In this document: in pieces, positions 39,507-42,438 of the stretch | How positions within the stretch are numbered: position 1 is the stretch's first letter | How the letters are laid out: each line of letters starts with the position of its first letter | Assembly (NCBI GenBank): GCA_045644145.1 | Contig: JAZRGK010000021.1 | Location: 1-42,438, forward strand | Length of the DNA stretch: 42,438 nt | Source of the DNA: Flemingiibacterium sp045644145 | GTDB lineage: Bacteria > Bacillota > Clostridia > Oscillospirales > CAG-272 | Direction: 5' to 3' | The notes under the pieces: model-generated | What the model was told of the DNA's origin: nothing | What the model saw: the letters and a program-made list of their open reading frames with translations, nothing else | The model's database searches: none | Position numbers and translations under genes: made by a program

Positions 39507-40691
39507 TTAATTTGCGCCAAGAGCATCTGCGAGAATTTCGCAGCCCTTGTCGATTTCCTCGTAGGATATAGTCAGCGGCGGAAGAAGACGTACTACGTCC
39601 TTGCCTGCGGTGAGCACGAGAAGCCCGTTGTCCGCGCAGACATGAAGAATGTCCTTGGGATTTACGTTTACTGCAAAGCCGAGCATAAGTCCCCGACCGC
39701 GAACAGCCGTCACCTTTGAGGGATTCTTCGACATTATGCTGTCAATTATATATTTGCCCTTCTTTTCAACCTCAGCCAAAAATTCGGGAGTGTTCACGCG
39801 GTCGATAACGTGACACGCGCCTGCGGCAACTACGGGATTTGCGCCGAATGTTGAGCCGTGCATCCCGGCGGTAAGCGTATTTTCAACCTTTTCGCCCCCG
39901 ATGAACGCGCCGATTGGAAGTCCGCCGCCAAGACCTTTTGCAAGGGTGAGAATGTCAGGCTTCACGTCAAAATGTTCAAATCCGAACAACTTGCCGCATC
40001 TTCCGATACCGGTCTGCACCTCGTCGAATACGAGAAGCACGTCACGTTCATCGCAAAGTGCGCGAAGCGCCTTTACATATTCGGGGCAAAGCAGATTCAC
40101 GCCGCCCTCGCCCTGTATAGGCTCGGCAAATACCGCGCATACGTCCGAGGTCATAGCCTCGCGCATAGCGTCAATGTCGTTCGCCGGCACATACTTGAAG
40201 CCCTCGGTGAAGGGATAAAAATACTGGTGGAACACGTCCTGACCCGTTGCCGCAAGAGTTGTTACAGTGCGTCCGTGGAAGGAGCTTTGGAGCGTAATTA
40301 TGGTGGCTCTGCCCTCGCCGTACTTGTCGAATGAGTACTTTCTCGCAAGCTTTATTGCGCCCTCGTTTGCCTCAGCACCGGAGTTACCAAAGAACACACG
40401 GCGGAGTCCGGATGCGGATATAAGATTTTCGGCAAGTCTGCCTGCGGATTCGCAATAGAAGTAGTTTGAAAAGTGCTGGATCTTGCCAAGCTGTTCGGTA
40501 ACAGCGGAAATCCATCCCTCATCGCACCATCCGAGAGCGTTAACGCCGATACCGCTGGTAAAGTCTATGTATGTTTTTCCGTCAGCATCACACATTGTGG
40601 CATTTTTTCCCGATACGGGCACAATATTAAGTCTGCCGTAGGTTTGCATGATATTCGCCTTGTCAAGAGCGATTATTTCGTTTGAAGTCAT
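39507..40691 (-). CDS. argD: Acetylornithine aminotransferase
   Basis: A 394-residue PLP enzyme transferring an amino group to N-acetylglutamate semialdehyde. Visible: FGNSGAEANEGAIKLARKY (residues about 100-118), SFHGRTVTTLAATGQ, VFAEPIQGEGGVN, LLVFDEVQTGIGRCG (PLP Asp) and LAKGLGGGLPIGAFI with the Schiff-base Lys in TLAKG. Length is standard. Start ATG follows GGAAGGAACGG. In the arg operon between argB and argF. Confidence 0.95.
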   Translation of the reverse strand: MTSNEIIALDKANIMQTYGRLNIVPVSGKNATMCDADGKTYIDFTSGIGVNALGWCDEGWISAVTEQLGKIQHFSNYFYCESAGRLAENLISASGLRRVFFGNSGAEANEGAIKLARKYSFDKYGEGRATIITLQSSFHGRTVTTLAATGQDVFHQYFYPFTEGFKYVPANDIDAMREAMTSDVCAVFAEPIQGEGGVNLLCPEYVKALRALCDERDVLLVFDEVQTGIGRCGKLFGFEHFDVKPDILTLAKGLGGGLPIGAFIGGEKVENTLTAGMHGSTFGANPVVAAGACHVIDRVNTPEFLAEVEKKGKYIIDSIMSKNPSKVTAVRGRGLMLGFAVNVNPKDILHVCADNGLLVLTAGKDVVRLLPPLTISYEEIDKGCEILADALGAN

Positions 40692-40757
40692 TTTATGACC
40701 GTTCCTTCCTGATTTTTGAAGATGATTTAACGCTGTAAATTAAAACGTCAGTGGCGC

Positions 40758-40861
40758 GAAGTTTTTCGCGGTTTCAGCAGTTGCCTGCGGCAACTGACGG
40801 AAATTCGCGTCAGTGACGCGAAAGTGAAAAACTTCCTGGCATAAAAACGAAGTTTTTATGC
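40758..40861 (-). repeat. Hairpin-plus-branched-stem element, copy 2 (argB to argD gap)
   Basis: Minus strand: hairpin 40861-40839 (GCATAAAAAC, TTC, complement) contains the argB stop TAA. An outer stem GAAGTTTTTC (40835-40826) with GAAAAACTTC (40767-40758) encloses hairpins 40822-40804 (TTCGCGTCA) and 40796-40778 (CAGTTGCC). The right-hand arm can also fold on itself (CGCGAA-GTTT-TTCGCG), an alternative structure. Confidence 0.7.
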
Positions 40862-41722
40862 TTTAAATAGTGTACCGATACCCTCATCGGAGAGCATTTC
40901 AATAAGAATGGAGTGCGCGATACGTCCGTCAAGGATAACGGTGTGCGCGATACCGCCCTTTACTGCGTCAACACAGCACTGAACCTTGGGGATCATTCCG
41001 CCGCTGATAACGCCCTCTTCGATAAGTCCGTCCACCTCGCTAAGTCTGATTTCGGGAATAAGGGTGTCCTCGTCCTTAACATCGCGCATAACGCCGCGGA
41101 TGTCGGTGAGAAGCAGGAAGTTAGATGCGCCGAGAGCTATTGCTATCTTGCAAGCCGCGGTGTCGGCGTTGATATTGTACACGGAAGAATCATCGTCACC
41201 GAGAGCGACGGTGGAAACTACGGGGATGTAGCCCTTGTCGATGTTGTCCTTGATAATGGATGTGTCAACCTCGTAGATCTCGCCCACGTTGCCGTAATCG
41301 GCATCGCCCTCAAGCTTGTGAGCCTTGATCATGCCGCCGTCGATACCGCAAAGACCTACCGCCTTGCCGCCGATACGCTCGATCTTGTTTACAAGATCCT
41401 TGTTGGTCTTGCCTGCAAGCACCATCTGAACGATCTCGATAGTTTCGTCGTCTGTGTAGCGAAGTCCGTTGATGAACTTCGACTCCTTGCCGACGCGCTT
41501 AAGCATCTCGGAAATCTCAGGCCCGCCGCCGTGCACAAGCACCACGTTGATGCCTACAAGGGTGAGAAGCACAAGGTCGGATATAACCGCCTCTTTAAGT
41601 CCCTCGTTTATCATGGCATTTCCGCCGTATTTTACAACTACGGTCTTGCCGGTGTATTTCTGTATGTAAGGAAGCGCCTGCGTAAGTATTGTGGCTTTTT
41701 CCATGTTAGAAAGAAAATTCAT
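40856..41722 (-). CDS. argB: Acetylglutamate kinase
   Basis: About 288 residues from ATG at 41722 with AGAGG before it; 25 more in-frame upstream residues overlap the intergenic element and have no similarity. Motifs: VVVKYGGNAM (phosphate/substrate, near 29-38), VLVHGGGPEISEML near 61-74, NINADTAACKIAIALGASNFLLLTD near 178 and a late GGMIPKVQCCVDAV. It phosphorylates N-acetylglutamate, usually the feedback-regulated step. Second gene of the arg operon here. Confidence 0.96.
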   Translation of the reverse strand: MNFLSNMEKATILTQALPYIQKYTGKTVVVKYGGNAMINEGLKEAVISDLVLLTLVGINVVLVHGGGPEISEMLKRVGKESKFINGLRYTDDETIEIVQMVLAGKTNKDLVNKIERIGGKAVGLCGIDGGMIKAHKLEGDADYGNVGEIYEVDTSIIKDNIDKGYIPVVSTVALGDDDSSVYNINADTAACKIAIALGASNFLLLTDIRGVMRDVKDEDTLIPEIRLSEVDGLIEEGVISGGMIPKVQCCVDAVKGGIAHTVILDGRIAHSILIEMLSDEGIGTLFKA

Positions 41723-41770
41723 TTTATTTACCTCTTTTTTATGTGTGTAGGAAACGCAGAAACATATCGC

Positions 41771-41873
41771 GAAGTTTTCGGTGTTTTTGTACGGCATCGC
41801 CGTGCAAAACTGCTGTCATTGACAGCAGAACCGAAAATCTTCTTAGGTCATAATCACGCAGTGATTATGACCT
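41771..41873 (-). repeat. Hairpin-plus-branched-stem element, copy 3 (argJ to argB gap)
   Basis: Minus strand: a 13-bp hairpin 41873-41845 (AGGTCATAATCAC, TGC, complement) contains the argJ stop TAA. An outer stem (GAAGATTTTCGGT at 41842-41830 with ACCGAAAACTTC at 41782-41771, one bulged A) encloses hairpins 41828-41810 (CTGCTGTC) and 41809-41785 (TTTTGCACGGC). Confidence 0.7.
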
Positions 41874-42438
41874 GTAGTCTCCATTGATTCTTACATATTC
41901 ATAGGACAGATCGCATCCGTATGCGGTTGCGGATTCGTCGCCGGACTTCATGTCAACATCAATGGTGATGTGACGGCGAAGGAGAATCTCCTTTGCAAGC
42001 TCCTCAGAGAACGCAACGCCGCGTCCGTTCTCGCACACGAGAATCTCGCCTGCATGGCTTACGAACTTAACGTCGATCTTATCCGTGTCAATGTCGATTC
42101 CTGCGTAACCGAGAGCGCAGAGGATGCGTCCCCAGTTGGCGTCCGCACCGAACATTGCGGTCTTTACGAGAGATGAGCTGATAACGGACTTGGCGAGTGC
42201 TCTAGCACCGTCCTTGTCGGTAAAGTTGCGCACACAGCACTGAATAAGCTTGGTTGCGCCCTCGCCGTCGGAAGCAATGGCAATAGAAAGTCTGCGGCAG
42301 ATAGCCTCAAGACCTGCCTTGAACGCACCGTAATCCTCACCCTCTGCGGTGATTTCAGCGTTTCCTGCCTTGCCGGAAGCCATTACGGTAACCATATCGT
42401 TTGTGGATGTGTCGCCGTCAACGGAAACCATGTTGAAG
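41865..42438 (-). CDS. argJ: Glutamate N-acetyltransferase / amino-acid acetyltransferase, C-terminal part
   Basis: About 191 residues of the beta chain are visible; the gene runs off the window's right edge. The family block SVDGDTSTNDMV opens it (right after the edge codons LN/FN-M), followed by GADANWGRILCALGYAG and the C-terminal AYGCDLSYEYVRINGDYRS. The enzyme recycles the acetyl group (and may also acetylate glutamate). The nucleophile Thr of the self-cleavage site lies beyond the window, so completeness cannot be judged. First visible gene of the operon. Confidence 0.93.
   Translation of the reverse strand, partial: FNMVSVDGDTSTNDMVTVMASGKAGNAEITAEGEDYGAFKAGLEAICRRLSIAIASDGEGATKLIQCCVRNFTDKDGARALAKSVISSSLVKTAMFGADANWGRILCALGYAGIDIDTDKIDVKFVSHAGEILVCENGRGVAFSEELAKEILLRRHITIDVDMKSGDESATAYGCDLSYEYVRINGDYRS

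Noticed and set aside
40913..41887. Long open frame on the plus strand opposite argB
   Set aside because: It is antisense to a clear argB and has no recognisable motif or ribosome site.

Overview
The window looks like a chromosomal segment of an anaerobic, endospore-forming Bacillota, most likely class Clostridia (Oscillospirales-like). The evidence is sporulation genes (a DUF3794/LysM coat-type protein, YunB, a SpoIIM-like protein), oxygen/NO defence by a flavodiiron protein with a rubredoxin tail, Gram-positive style promoters (TTGACA-17-TATAAT, often with TGG before the -10) and strong Shine-Dalgarno sites. No phage, insertion sequence or CRISPR array is visible. It is a core-genome stretch with unusually structured intergenic DNA.

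Layout. 1-3015: a truncated Crp/Fnr regulator diverges from a ferredoxin, followed by a flavodiiron protein (NO/O2 detoxification). 3466-5031: PutP (minus). 5365-5440: tRNA-Arg(ACG), followed by a modular hairpin repeat and a dispersed repeat. 5937-11008: DUF3794/LysM protein, XRE membrane protein, ProC, SpoIIM-like protein, YesL-like protein (all plus). 11158-15767: ABC exporter, histidine phosphatase, NAD synthase (all minus). 15875-23676: a minus-strand six-gene run, ftsK/spoIIIE, tmk, DJ-1/PfpI, 5-formyl-THF cyclo-ligase, CPBP protease, mltG. 23879-24679: two half-size TSUP genes. 24765-26172: xpt, thioesterase, small membrane protein (minus). 26419-30541: yunB, divIVA-like, XRE/TPR regulator, ispF, rpe. 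30600-31763: NodB-like protein (minus). 32124-35711: BMP-type nucleoside ABC transporter without its binding protein. 35794-36696: EamA transporter. 36782-37654: WG-repeat lipoprotein with a highly structured upstream RNA. 38387-42438: arginine operon argJ-argB-argD-argF (minus, entering from the right edge).

The most interesting signals are non-coding. (i) A promoter at 37891-37920 starts a transcript at the base of a 121-nt multi-helix fold (37765-37885) that ends in an intrinsic terminator (37721-37742). The imperfect pairs become G-U wobbles only on the transcribed strand, so it looks like a real RNA (leader/attenuator or stand-alone sRNA). (ii) A four-copy family of intergenic elements (26191-26281, 27918-28021, 40758-40861, 41771-41873) shares one architecture, a hairpin followed by an outer stem enclosing two hairpins, with different sequences. 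In three copies the first hairpin contains the stop codon of the upstream gene. (iii) Three genes (ftsK, mltG, the XRE/TPR gene) have a conserved hairpin between an AAGGA Shine-Dalgarno and the start codon, so the linear spacing is 33-36 nt but 14-17 nt if the hairpin is folded. (iv) A 14-bp palindrome sits about -41.5 from the predicted start of the ferredoxin transcript. (v) A relic of a second argF 3' end lies just beyond argF.

All assignments come from reading the sequence; no database search or folding program was run.
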